64,000 nucleotides of DNA from CAVQCA01 sp963763115. GTDB lineage: Bacteria; Pseudomonadota; Gammaproteobacteria; UBA9214. Made by a program: the position numbers and the translations under genes. Shown here in pieces: positions 35,493 through 43,843 of the stretch (position 1 is the stretch's first letter; every line of letters starts with the position of its first letter). Below the pieces are notes generated by a model. It had not been told where the DNA came from. It was given only the letters and a program-made list of their open reading frames with translations, and did no database searches. The stretch lies in the NCBI GenBank assembly GCA_963763115.1, contig CAVXNM010000018.1, positions 1 through 64,000 of the forward strand, in the 5' to 3' direction.

Positions 35493-36449
35493 ATGAATTC
35501 ACTTACGACGGTGCGCGATTTCATCCGCTGGGGAGTCAGCCGCTTCGGCGAAGCCGGGCTGGTATTCGGCCATGGTACGGATAATGCGCTGGATGAATCG
35601 GCGGCTCTGGTGATGCACGCGTTGCATCTTGGTATGAAATTGCCCGGAGACTACCTCGACGCCGTGTTGAGCGAAACCGAGCGCCAGGAGGTCATCCACC
35701 TCATTGAGTGCCGCCTCTCCACCCGCAAGCCGGCCGCCTATCTCACGCATGAAGCCTGGTTTGCCGGATTGCCCCTTTACGTCGACGAACGCGTGCTGGT
35801 GCCGCGTTCGCCGATTGCCGAACTGATCACCAACCGGTTTATTCCCTGGGTGGTACCGGAGCGGGTCGACAGCATACTCGACCTGTGTACCGGCAGTGGC
35901 TGTATTGCCATCGCCTGTGCCTGCGCCTTCCCGGATGCACGCGTGCTCGCGACCGACATCTCAGGCGATGCCCTGGCCGTTGCCCGGGAGAATATCGACC
36001 GCCACGACCTGGCTCATCGCGTGCAACTGCTGGAGAGCAGTCTTTTCGAACGTATCGGTGAACGGCGTTTCGACCTGATTGTCTCGAATCCCCCTTATGT
36101 CCCGCATCCGGAAATGCAACAATTGCCGGAGGAGTTCAGGCATGAGCCGGTCCTTGGTCTATCGGCCGGTGAGGATGGGCTTGATATCGTGGTGCAGGTC
36201 CTCAAACATGCCTCACGCCACCTTGCAGACAACGGCATACTCGTCGTGGAGGTGGGTAGCAGTCAACAGGCCCTGGTCGAGCAGTACCCCGAAATACCGT
36301 TTCTCTGGCTGGAGTTCGAACAGGGTGGTGAGGGAGTATTTCTGCTAGAACAGGACCAGTTGAGAAAGCATCAACAGGATTTTGACCGGGTGGCGAGACT
36401 GCGCGACGGCACGGCGGACAGTAAGGCGAGGTCTACTGATTATGTCTGA
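35493..36449 (+). CDS. prmB: Ribosomal protein L3 N5-glutamine methyltransferase PrmB
   Basis: AdoMet-dependent methyltransferase, 318 aa. An N-terminal helical domain precedes the Rossmann fold, with AdoMet motif ILDLCTGSGCIAIACACAFP, acidic loop VLATDISGDAL and the glutamine-recognition motif SNPPYVPHPEMQQLPEEF, which with length fits PrmB rather than PrmC. It methylates Gln150 of ribosomal protein L3. Overlaps the next gene by 8 bases. Confidence 0.93.
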   Translation: MNSLTTVRDFIRWGVSRFGEAGLVFGHGTDNALDESAALVMHALHLGMKLPGDYLDAVLSETERQEVIHLIECRLSTRKPAAYLTHEAWFAGLPLYVDERVLVPRSPIAELITNRFIPWVVPERVDSILDLCTGSGCIAIACACAFPDARVLATDISGDALAVARENIDRHDLAHRVQLLESSLFERIGERRFDLIVSNPPYVPHPEMQQLPEEFRHEPVLGLSAGEDGLDIVVQVLKHASRHLADNGILVVEVGSSQQALVEQYPEIPFLWLEFEQGGEGVFLLEQDQLRKHQQDFDRVARLRDGTADSKARSTDYV

Positions 36450-36759
36450 GAGGGCAAGCACGACGGAGGAATACGTGGAACTCGTAGACCAGGTGATATT
36501 CGACCTGGAGGAACTGATGGCCTCGACGGCCTACGATATCGATGAAATCGACAACAGTCCCGCCTACCTGGATCTGCTGCTGAAGGAAGTGCGGGAACTG
36601 CGCGAATCAATGGGGAATGGCAGCTATCTGTTCGGGCGCGGGGACCTGCCATTCATGCGTCTGGTGAAAAGGAGCAACGAAAAGACGCTGCCTTTTATAC
36701 GGTTGTTCTACCGGATCAACCAGACCCACAAGCTGGGCCTGGATATCGCCGGCGACTGA
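36442..36759 (+). CDS. Conserved-looking protein of unknown function next to prmB
   Basis: A 105-aa acidic, helical protein starting at the ATG inside the last codons of prmB (MSERASTTEEYVELVDQVIF). Other segments: DLEELMASTAYDIDEIDNSP, YLDLLLKEVRELRESM and FGRGDLPFMRLVKRSN near the C-terminus. No transmembrane segment or known domain seen. The overlap implies translational coupling with prmB and thus possibly a ribosome-related role; that is inference. Confidence 0.65.
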   Translation: MSERASTTEEYVELVDQVIFDLEELMASTAYDIDEIDNSPAYLDLLLKEVRELRESMGNGSYLFGRGDLPFMRLVKRSNEKTLPFIRLFYRINQTHKLGLDIAGD

Positions 36760-36799
36760 CTCTCCGGCGGCCTGTTCTTTCCTGCCGGTCGAGCGGAGC

Positions 36800-36997
36800 C
36801 TAGCGCTTGACGCGATAAATGAGTCCCGGCCTTATCAATACCTCATCCTTGCTCAACTGGTCGAGTGGAAACTCGCCGTCAATATTCCTGGCGATCCGGT
36901 CGAACTCGTAGGTTCCATTGTTCGACTGGATGGTTTTGTAGATGGGATATCCGAGGTACTTGCCGATCCGTGGGGATTGGGTTGCAGATTGCGCCAT
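36800..36997 (-). CDS. Small protein of unknown function
   Basis: A 65-aa frame starting MAQSATQSPRIGKYLGYPIY with GTYEFDRIARNIDGEFPLDQ and ending LIRPGLIYRVKR. The pattern K-x-L-G-Y-P-I-Y and even composition look protein-like and no overlapping gene competes. Located between convergent prmB-operon and divergent aroC. No family recognised. Confidence 0.5.
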   Translation of the reverse strand: MAQSATQSPRIGKYLGYPIYKTIQSNNGTYEFDRIARNIDGEFPLDQLSKDEVLIRPGLIYRVKR

Positions 36998-37118
36998 GTC
37001 TGTCTCCTGGTATTCATTACGCGGTTACCGCTCTTTTCGTATCGGACGAAACAGACGCTTCTTTAACGTACATTAATAAACAGGGGACGCTTGTAGAGTA
37101 ACCCGTTACAATAAACGC

Positions 37119-38219
37119 ATGTCAGGTAACAGCTTCGGAAAACTGTTTACAGTCACAGGCTTCGGGGAGAGTCACGGGCTGGCGCTGGGCTGTATCGTCG
37201 ATGGGTGTCCGCCGGGGATGGAACTCGGCACACAGGACCTGCAACGCGACCTGGACCGGCGCAAACCCGGGAAGTCGCGGCACACGACCCAGCGACGGGA
37301 AGCCGATGAGGTGCAGATTCTTTCCGGTGTGTTCGAGGGCAGGACGACCGGTGCGCCGATCGGGTTGCTGATTCTGAATACCGACCAGCGATCAAAGGAC
37401 TATACCGGAATCATGGATCGCTTTCGCCCCGGCCACGCGGATTACACCTACCAGCAGAAATACGGCTTTCGGGACTACCGCGGCGGCGGTCGCTCATCGG
37501 CACGGGAAACCGCGATGCGCGTGGCCGCGGGCGCCATTGCCAGGAAATATCTGGGCGAACGCTGTGGTATCCGGATACGCGGTTATCTTGCCCAGCTGGG
37601 ACCGCTCCGGCTGGATTTCAAGGATTTGGATGCGGTGGAAACGAACCCGTTCTTCTGTCCCGATCCTGCCCGGGTGGCGGAACTGGAGCACTACATGGAT
37701 GCCCTGCGCAAGGAGGGCGACTCGATCGGCGCAAGGGTTAATGTGGTTGCCAGCGGCGTGCCGCCCGGACTGGGTGAACCGATTTTCGACCGGCTGGATG
37801 CCGATATCGCCCATGCCCTGATGAGTATCAATGCCGTGAAAGGAGTGGAGGTCGGCGCCGGATTTGCCTGCATCGAACAGAAGGGCACCGAACATCGTGA
37901 CGAAATTACTCCGGAGGGATTTCTCGGCAACAACGCCGGCGGCGTGCTGGGTGGCATATCCAGCGGGCAGGACATCGTGGCCAGCATCGCGCTGAAACCG
38001 ACATCGAGTATCCGTCTCCCGGGGCAAACCGTGAATGTCCGGGGCGAGCCGGTTGAAGTCGTTACCACGGGGCGGCATGATCCGTGTGTCGGCATACGCG
38101 CCACGCCGATCGCCGAAGCCATGCTGGCAATCGTGCTGATGGACCATCTGCTGCGGCATCGCGCTCAGAACCTGGATGTCGTGTCTGACACGCCGGTCAT
38201 TCCGGCCAGGACACCGTAA
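37119..38219 (+). CDS. aroC: Chorismate synthase AroC
   Basis: Last enzyme of the shikimate pathway (5-enolpyruvylshikimate-3-phosphate to chorismate, FMN-dependent), 366 aa. Signatures: GESHGLALGCIVDGCPPG, DYRGGGRSSARETAMRVAAG, and RHDPCVGIRATPIAEAML. The MFS gene downstream begins 52 bases after its stop. Confidence 0.98.
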   Translation: MSGNSFGKLFTVTGFGESHGLALGCIVDGCPPGMELGTQDLQRDLDRRKPGKSRHTTQRREADEVQILSGVFEGRTTGAPIGLLILNTDQRSKDYTGIMDRFRPGHADYTYQQKYGFRDYRGGGRSSARETAMRVAAGAIARKYLGERCGIRIRGYLAQLGPLRLDFKDLDAVETNPFFCPDPARVAELEHYMDALRKEGDSIGARVNVVASGVPPGLGEPIFDRLDADIAHALMSINAVKGVEVGAGFACIEQKGTEHRDEITPEGFLGNNAGGVLGGISSGQDIVASIALKPTSSIRLPGQTVNVRGEPVEVVTTGRHDPCVGIRATPIAEAMLAIVLMDHLLRHRAQNLDVVSDTPVIPARTP

Positions 38220-38271
38220 TAATTCTTCCCGCACTCCCGGAAAGCTCACCCCGCTCCCGTTGTTTCCCGGT

Positions 38272-39408
38272 ATGAATTACTGGCGGCTGTCCGGCTTCTA
38301 TTTGTTCTATTTCGCCACCCTCGGAGCACTGGTTCCCTACTGGAGTCTCTACCTCAAGTCGCTGGATTTCAGCGTTACGGAAATCGGACAGCTGACCGCG
38401 ATCCTGATGGCAACGAAGATTGTCGCGCCCTATATCTGGGGGTGGATCGCCGATCACACCGGTCGACGCATCGCCATTGTTCGCATCGCCTCCCTGCTGG
38501 CCGCGCTGGCTTTTGCCGGGGTGTTCGCCGGCACCGGCTACTGGTGGCTGGCGCTGGTGATGTCGGCGTTCAGTTTTTTCTGGAATGCCTCCTTGCCCCA
38601 GCTCGAGGCCACGACCATGAATCACCTGGGCAGTGAGACCCGGCATTACAGTCGCATCCGCCTGTGGGGTTCTGTCGGTTTCATCCTGACGGTCGCGGGA
38701 TTGGGCCCGGTGCTAGATCGTTATGGAGCCGGCCTTTTGCCTGCAATTCTGCTGGTATTGTTTATTGCCATCTGGTTGAGCAGTCTGGCGGTACCGGAAT
38801 CGGCGGCCGGGCGTCTCACACAGGAGCAGGAATCCCTGCGTACGGTGATCAGGCAGCCGATGGTGGTTTCCCTGTTCGGGGTCTGTTTTCTGATGCAGGC
38901 CAGCCACGGACCCTACTATACGTTTTTTACCATTTACCTCGAGAACTTCGGTTATTCGCGCGCCTCGATCGGGCAATTCTGGGCGCTGGGAGTGATCGCG
39001 GAAATCGGTGTTTTCCTGCTCATGCCTCGGTTGCTGCCGCGTTTCGGCGCGCGCAAACTGCTACTGCTTGCCGCCGGTTTTACCACCCTGCGCTGGATTT
39101 TGATCGCCGTCTTTCCGGCATATCCTGGCATGATCGGCGTGGCCCAGACCCTGCATGCGGCCAGTTTCGGACTTTACCACGCCGTGTCGATTTTTCTGAT
39201 CCACCGATTGTTTACCGGCACCCATCAGGGCCGTGGTCAGGCGCTTTACAGCAGCCTGAGTTTCGGCGCGGGTGGAGCCGCTGGTAGTCTCGCCAGCGGG
39301 TATCTCTGGAAGGGCATCGGACCCGAGGCTATGTTCCTGCTGGCCGCGGCGGTGAGTTTCACGGCGCTGGTTGTGGCTTACCGGGGAATCGAAGGGGATT
39401 ATTCATGA
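38272..39408 (+). CDS. MFS transporter, MFS_1-like/HcaT type
   Basis: Major facilitator of 378 aa with about 12 membrane helices, from the ATG of MNYWRLSGFYLFYFATLGAL. The motif between helices 2 and 3 (WGWIADHTGRRIAI) is canonical. The N-terminus and the pattern GALVPYWSLYLKSLDFSVTE place it in the MFS_1-like group that includes the phenylpropionate transporter HcaT and LacY relatives. The substrate is not predictable here; no catabolic genes are adjacent. Confidence 0.85.
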   Translation: MNYWRLSGFYLFYFATLGALVPYWSLYLKSLDFSVTEIGQLTAILMATKIVAPYIWGWIADHTGRRIAIVRIASLLAALAFAGVFAGTGYWWLALVMSAFSFFWNASLPQLEATTMNHLGSETRHYSRIRLWGSVGFILTVAGLGPVLDRYGAGLLPAILLVLFIAIWLSSLAVPESAAGRLTQEQESLRTVIRQPMVVSLFGVCFLMQASHGPYYTFFTIYLENFGYSRASIGQFWALGVIAEIGVFLLMPRLLPRFGARKLLLLAAGFTTLRWILIAVFPAYPGMIGVAQTLHAASFGLYHAVSIFLIHRLFTGTHQGRGQALYSSLSFGAGGAAGSLASGYLWKGIGPEAMFLLAAAVSFTALVVAYRGIEGDYS

Positions 39409-39489
39409 TCCGTGCGCGAGTCCTGTATTCGCCATGCCCATCCTATATAATCCCCTGCCTTGATTCCGCGGACAGTACTACTGGCACCC

Positions 39490-40914
39490 ATGCCCGGCAA
39501 AACCCTGTATGACAAACTCTGGGACTCGCACCTCGTCCGTCAGGACGAGGACGGCACCGCCTTGCTGTATATCGACCGGCATCTGGTACACGAGGTGACG
39601 TCACCCCAGGCGTTCGAGGGCTTGCGTTTGGCCGGGCGCCGGCCCTGGCGGACCCGGTCCATTCTGGCTGTTCCCGACCACAACGTCCCGACCACGGAAC
39701 GTGCGGCCGGAATCGCCGACCCGGTGTCACGCCTCCAGGTGGAGACACTGGGCCGCAACTGCACGGATTTCGGCATCACCGAATTTTCCATGCTTGATCC
39801 GCGTCAGGGAATTGTCCACGTGATCGGGCCGGAGCAGGGCGCCACCCTGCCAGGGATGACCGTTGTTTGCGGTGATTCCCATACCTCGACGCACGGCGCG
39901 TTCGGCGCCCTGGCCTTTGGCATTGGCACCTCTGAAGTCGAGCACGTGCTGGCAACGCAGTGCCTGATTCAGAAAAAATCCGGGAATATGCAAATCCGCG
40001 TCGACGGGCGACTGGCTCCCGGGGTGTCCGCCAAGGACGTGATACTGGTGATTATCGGCCGTATCGGTACGGCCGGCGGAACCGGTCATGCCATCGAATT
40101 CTGTGGTTCGACCATCCGTTCACTCTCCATGGAGGGACGTATGACGGTCTGCAACATGGCCATCGAGGGTGGCGCCCGTGCCGGCATGATCGCCGTGGAT
40201 GATGCCACTGTCGAATACTTCTCCGGGCGTCCCTATGCCCCCGCCGGCGAGTTGTGGGAAGCTGCGGTTGCCGCCTGGGCCGATCTCAGGAGCGATGATG
40301 ACGCCGCCTTTGACCGGCTGGTTACACTTGATGGCTCCGCCCTGGTTCCCCAGGTGACCTGGGGAACCTCGCCCGAGATGGTGGCGCCGATCGACGGCAT
40401 TGTTCCCTATCCCGAGGCGGTATCCGATCCGATCAGGCGGGATGGCATGCGCAAGGCACTGGCCTACATGGACCTGCGGCCGGGTATGCCGGTCGATGCC
40501 ATCACGCCGGACCACGTATTCATCGGCTCCTGTACCAATGCCCGCATCGAGGATCTGCGCGAAGCGGCCGCCGTGGTGAGGGGGCGAAAGGTGGCGTCGG
40601 GGATCAAGCAGGCGCTGGTGGTGCCAGGTTCGGGGTTGGTCAAACAGCAGGCCGAGGCCGAAGGGCTGGACCGCGATTTCAGGGCGGCCGGTTTCGAATG
40701 GCGGGAACCGGGTTGTTCCATGTGCCTCGCCATGAACGCCGACCGGCTGGCGCCGGGTGAGCGCTGTGCGTCTACATCAAACCGGAATTTCGAGGGCCGC
40801 CAGGGTCAGGGGGGGCGGACCCACCTGGTCAGTCCGGCAATGGCCGCCGCTGCCGCAGTAGCTGGCCATTTCGTGGATGTGCGGACGCTGGCGGGCGGAT
40901 TCGGTCATGGATAA
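39490..40914 (+). CDS. leuC: 3-isopropylmalate dehydratase large subunit LeuC
   Basis: Aconitase-family [4Fe-4S] subunit, 474 aa, from the ATG of MPGKTLYDKLWDSHLV. Cluster ligands appear in FIGSCTNARIEDL and GCSMCLAMN. CGDSHTSTHGAFGALAFGIG is also conserved. With LeuD it isomerises 2- to 3-isopropylmalate in leucine synthesis. Overlaps leuD by 8 bases; leuA is not in the window. Confidence 0.98.
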   Translation: MPGKTLYDKLWDSHLVRQDEDGTALLYIDRHLVHEVTSPQAFEGLRLAGRRPWRTRSILAVPDHNVPTTERAAGIADPVSRLQVETLGRNCTDFGITEFSMLDPRQGIVHVIGPEQGATLPGMTVVCGDSHTSTHGAFGALAFGIGTSEVEHVLATQCLIQKKSGNMQIRVDGRLAPGVSAKDVILVIIGRIGTAGGTGHAIEFCGSTIRSLSMEGRMTVCNMAIEGGARAGMIAVDDATVEYFSGRPYAPAGELWEAAVAAWADLRSDDDAAFDRLVTLDGSALVPQVTWGTSPEMVAPIDGIVPYPEAVSDPIRRDGMRKALAYMDLRPGMPVDAITPDHVFIGSCTNARIEDLREAAAVVRGRKVASGIKQALVVPGSGLVKQQAEAEGLDRDFRAAGFEWREPGCSMCLAMNADRLAPGERCASTSNRNFEGRQGQGGRTHLVSPAMAAAAAVAGHFVDVRTLAGGFGHG

Positions 40915-41545
40915 ATTCACGACCCATACGGGACTGGTGATACCGCTCGACCGGGCGAATGTCGATACCGATGCGATCATCCCCAAACAGTTTCTCAAGT
41001 CGATCCTGCGAACGGGGTTCGGCCCCAACCTGTTCGATGAATGGCGCTACCTGGATCACGGTGAACCCGGGATGGATAACAGCGACCGTGCTGTGAATCC
41101 TGACTTCATTCTCAATCAAGTGCGTTACCGGAATGCGACCATTCTGCTGGCGCGCGAGAATTTCGGCTGCGGGTCGTCACGTGAACATGCGGTATGGGCA
41201 TTGCTGGATCAGGGCTTTCGGGTGGTGATCGCAGCGAGTTTTGCGGATATTTTCTTCAATAACTGTTTCAAGAACGGAGTGCTGCCAATCGCGCTGGAAG
41301 CCGCCACCGTGGTGCGTCTGTTCCAGGATGTGACGGCAACCCCGGGTTACACGCTGATGGTTGATCTGCCGGCGCAACACCTCATCACCCCGCAACAGGA
41401 GGTCATCGAGTTCACGGTAGACCCCTTCCGCAAGGACTGCCTGGTACATGGTCTGGATGACATCGGGCTGACCCTGAAACACGCCGATGCGATTCGATCC
41501 TATGAGGAAAAACGGCGTGGAGAAGCTCCCTGGTTGTTCGATTAA
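40907..41545 (+). CDS. leuD: 3-isopropylmalate dehydratase small subunit LeuD
   Basis: Small swivel-domain subunit, 212 aa, start within the end of leuC. Conserved: IPLDRANVDTDAIIPKQFLK and ARENFGCGSSREHAVWAL, the substrate-binding serine/arginine loop. Complex partner of LeuC. Confidence 0.98.
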   Translation: MDKFTTHTGLVIPLDRANVDTDAIIPKQFLKSILRTGFGPNLFDEWRYLDHGEPGMDNSDRAVNPDFILNQVRYRNATILLARENFGCGSSREHAVWALLDQGFRVVIAASFADIFFNNCFKNGVLPIALEAATVVRLFQDVTATPGYTLMVDLPAQHLITPQQEVIEFTVDPFRKDCLVHGLDDIGLTLKHADAIRSYEEKRRGEAPWLFD

Positions 41546-41575
41546 CAGCATTAATAATCACCTATAACTAATTAA

Positions 41576-42664
41576 ATGACATATAAAATAGCTATACTTC
41601 CCGGTGACGGTATTGGTCCGGAAATTATTGCGGAAGCGGAACAGGTCCTGATCTGTCTCCAGGCGGAGTTCGGGTTGCCGGTGGAATGCGAACATGCGCC
41701 TGTGGGCGGGGCCGGTTATGAGTCGTCTGGCCACCCGCTGCCGGCCGGGACGCTGCAACTGGCCAGCGATTCCGATGCCGTCCTGCTGGGTTCGGTGGGC
41801 GGTCCCGAATGGGACGGGCTGGATCGCGCCCTGCGTCCCGAGCAGGGGCTGCTGGGACTCCGGGCAGGGCTCGAATTGTTCGCCAACCTGAGACCGGCCA
41901 TTCTCTATCCACAGCTCGCCGCGGCCTCTAGCCTGAAACCCGAGCTTGTCAGTGGACTGGACATTATGATCGTGCGCGAGCTTACCGGCGGGATTTATTT
42001 TGGCAAGCCGCGTGGCATTCGCATTCGGGAGGATGGTCAGCGTGAAGGCTTCAACACGCTGGTTTACTGCGAGTCGGAGATCGAGCGCATCGGACGCTGC
42101 GCCTTCGAAGTCGCGCGCAAACGCTCGCATCGCCTGTGTTCCGTCGACAAGGCCAATGTGCTGGAGTCTACCGAGTTGTGGCGCCAGGTCATCACGCGCC
42201 TTGGCAGTGAGGAATACAAGGATGTCGAATTGAGCCACCTGTACGTGGATAATGCCGCCATGCAACTGGTGCGCTGCCCCATGCAGTTTGATGTCATGGT
42301 TACGACGAATATGTTCGGGGATATACTCTCCGACGCCGCCGCCATGCTGACAGGATCCATCGGCATGCTGCCGTCGGCATCACTGGACAGTCGCGGCAAG
42401 GGCATGTATGAACCCATACACGGCTCGGCTCCCGATATCGCCGGCAAGGGGATCGCCAATCCGCTCGCCACTATTCTTTCGGTGGCCATGATGCTGCGCT
42501 TCAGTCTGGATGAACCGGTGCAGGCCGGGCGCATCGAGCAGGCCGTCGACACGGTCCTCGATGACGGTCTGCGCACACCGGATATCGCTTCTCCGGGCAT
42601 GCGGACCGTCGGAACCCGGCAAATGGGTGATGCGGTGGTCGCCGCGCTGCGCGCCGGCGCATGA
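41576..42664 (+). CDS. leuB: 3-isopropylmalate dehydrogenase LeuB
   Basis: NAD-dependent oxidative decarboxylase, 362 aa. Motifs: ILPGDGIGPEIIAEAEQVL, ELTGGIYFGKPRG, VTTNMFGDILSDAAAMLTGS and HGSAPDIAGKGIANPLA. Third leu gene of the run; a stable small hairpin follows before asd. Confidence 0.98.
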   Translation: MTYKIAILPGDGIGPEIIAEAEQVLICLQAEFGLPVECEHAPVGGAGYESSGHPLPAGTLQLASDSDAVLLGSVGGPEWDGLDRALRPEQGLLGLRAGLELFANLRPAILYPQLAAASSLKPELVSGLDIMIVRELTGGIYFGKPRGIRIREDGQREGFNTLVYCESEIERIGRCAFEVARKRSHRLCSVDKANVLESTELWRQVITRLGSEEYKDVELSHLYVDNAAMQLVRCPMQFDVMVTTNMFGDILSDAAAMLTGSIGMLPSASLDSRGKGMYEPIHGSAPDIAGKGIANPLATILSVAMMLRFSLDEPVQAGRIEQAVDTVLDDGLRTPDIASPGMRTVGTRQMGDAVVAALRAGA

Positions 42665-42685
42665 CCGTAGCTTCGTACTCAATTC

Positions 42686-42701
42686 GCCCGCTCGCGCGGG
42701 T
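42686..42701. other. Hairpin between leuB and asd
   Basis: Stem CCCGC/GCGGG with loop TCGC, no T-run. May mark an operon boundary or processing site. Confidence 0.25.
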
Positions 42702-42724
42702 TCAGTCAACAGGTAGTTGAGCAA

Positions 42725-43747
42725 ATGACACGTAAATTCGATGTGGCAGTTGTGGGAGCAACCGGTGCGGTCGGCGAAGTGATGCTGCAGATCCTCGCTG
42801 AAAGGAAATTCCCGGTCAACGAGGTATTTGCCCTGGCAAGTGAACGCTCCGCCGGCAAGCGGGTATCCTTCGGGAACAAGCCGCTTGTCGTTCAGGATTT
42901 GAACACCTTTGATTTTTCCAGGGTACAGATCGGGCTGTTCTCCGCCGGTGCCTCGGTATCGGAGAGATATGCGCCGCTGGCTGCGCAGGCCGGTTGCGTT
43001 GTCATCGATAATACCTCGCAGTTCCGCTACCAGGACGATATACCCCTGGTGATCCCGGAGGTGAACCCCGGGGCGATCCAGGACTATACCAATCACGGCA
43101 TCATCGCGAATCCGAACTGCTCCACCATCCAGATGCTGGTGGCGCTGAAACCGATACACGATGCGGTCGGCATCGCACGCGTCAATGTCTGTACCTATCA
43201 GGCGGTATCGGGGACCGGCAAGGAGGCTGTCGAGGAACTTGTGAGTCAGACGACGAATCTGCTGAACGGCAAGTCCATAAAGGCGGAGGTCTATCCGAAG
43301 CAGATTGCCTTCAACGTCTTGCCCCATATCGACGTATTTCAGGACAACGGGTATACCAAGGAAGAGATGAAGATGGTGTGGGAGACCCGCAAGATCATGG
43401 GAGACGACTCGATTATGGTGAACCCGACGACTGTTCGGGTACCGGTGTTCTACGGACATTCCGAGGCTGTTCACATCGAAACGCGGGAAAAGATCAGCGC
43501 CGAGCAGGCTCGTACGCTGCTCCGGAAGGCGCCCGGCATCGTGGTCATCGACGAACACCGGAACGGCGGTTATCCGACGGCGGTAACCGAGGCAGCCAAT
43601 CACGACCCGGTTTACGTCGGCAGGATCCGGGAGGATATCTCGCATCCACTCGGTTTGGACCTCTGGGTGGTCGCCGATAATGTGCGCAAGGGCGCCGCAC
43701 TCAACAGCATCCAGATTGCTGAAATCTTGGTGAAAGATTACTTGTAA
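42725..43747 (+). CDS. asd: Aspartate-semialdehyde dehydrogenase Asd
   Basis: Enzyme of the lysine, methionine and threonine pathways, 340 aa, reducing aspartyl phosphate to the semialdehyde. NADP-binding VVGATGAVGEVMLQIL, catalytic Cys in IIANPNCSTIQMLVAL, and His in VPVFYGHSEAVHIET are present. The position just before fimV is typical of Pseudomonas-like genomes. Confidence 0.98.
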   Translation: MTRKFDVAVVGATGAVGEVMLQILAERKFPVNEVFALASERSAGKRVSFGNKPLVVQDLNTFDFSRVQIGLFSAGASVSERYAPLAAQAGCVVIDNTSQFRYQDDIPLVIPEVNPGAIQDYTNHGIIANPNCSTIQMLVALKPIHDAVGIARVNVCTYQAVSGTGKEAVEELVSQTTNLLNGKSIKAEVYPKQIAFNVLPHIDVFQDNGYTKEEMKMVWETRKIMGDDSIMVNPTTVRVPVFYGHSEAVHIETREKISAEQARTLLRKAPGIVVIDEHRNGGYPTAVTEAANHDPVYVGRIREDISHPLGLDLWVVADNVRKGAALNSIQIAEILVKDYL

Positions 43748-43843
43748 GTTATAGTCGGCGGAATTTGGTGCCCTGGCATGCCGGCCAGGCAGGTAAAGGG
43801 GGCGATGTGTGAATTTAGGGACTGGCAAACAGAGGTGATGGAT

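Noticed and set aside
42380..43828. 482-codon minus-strand frame opposite leuB and asd
   Set aside because: Spans two clearly real genes on the other strand; no family pattern.
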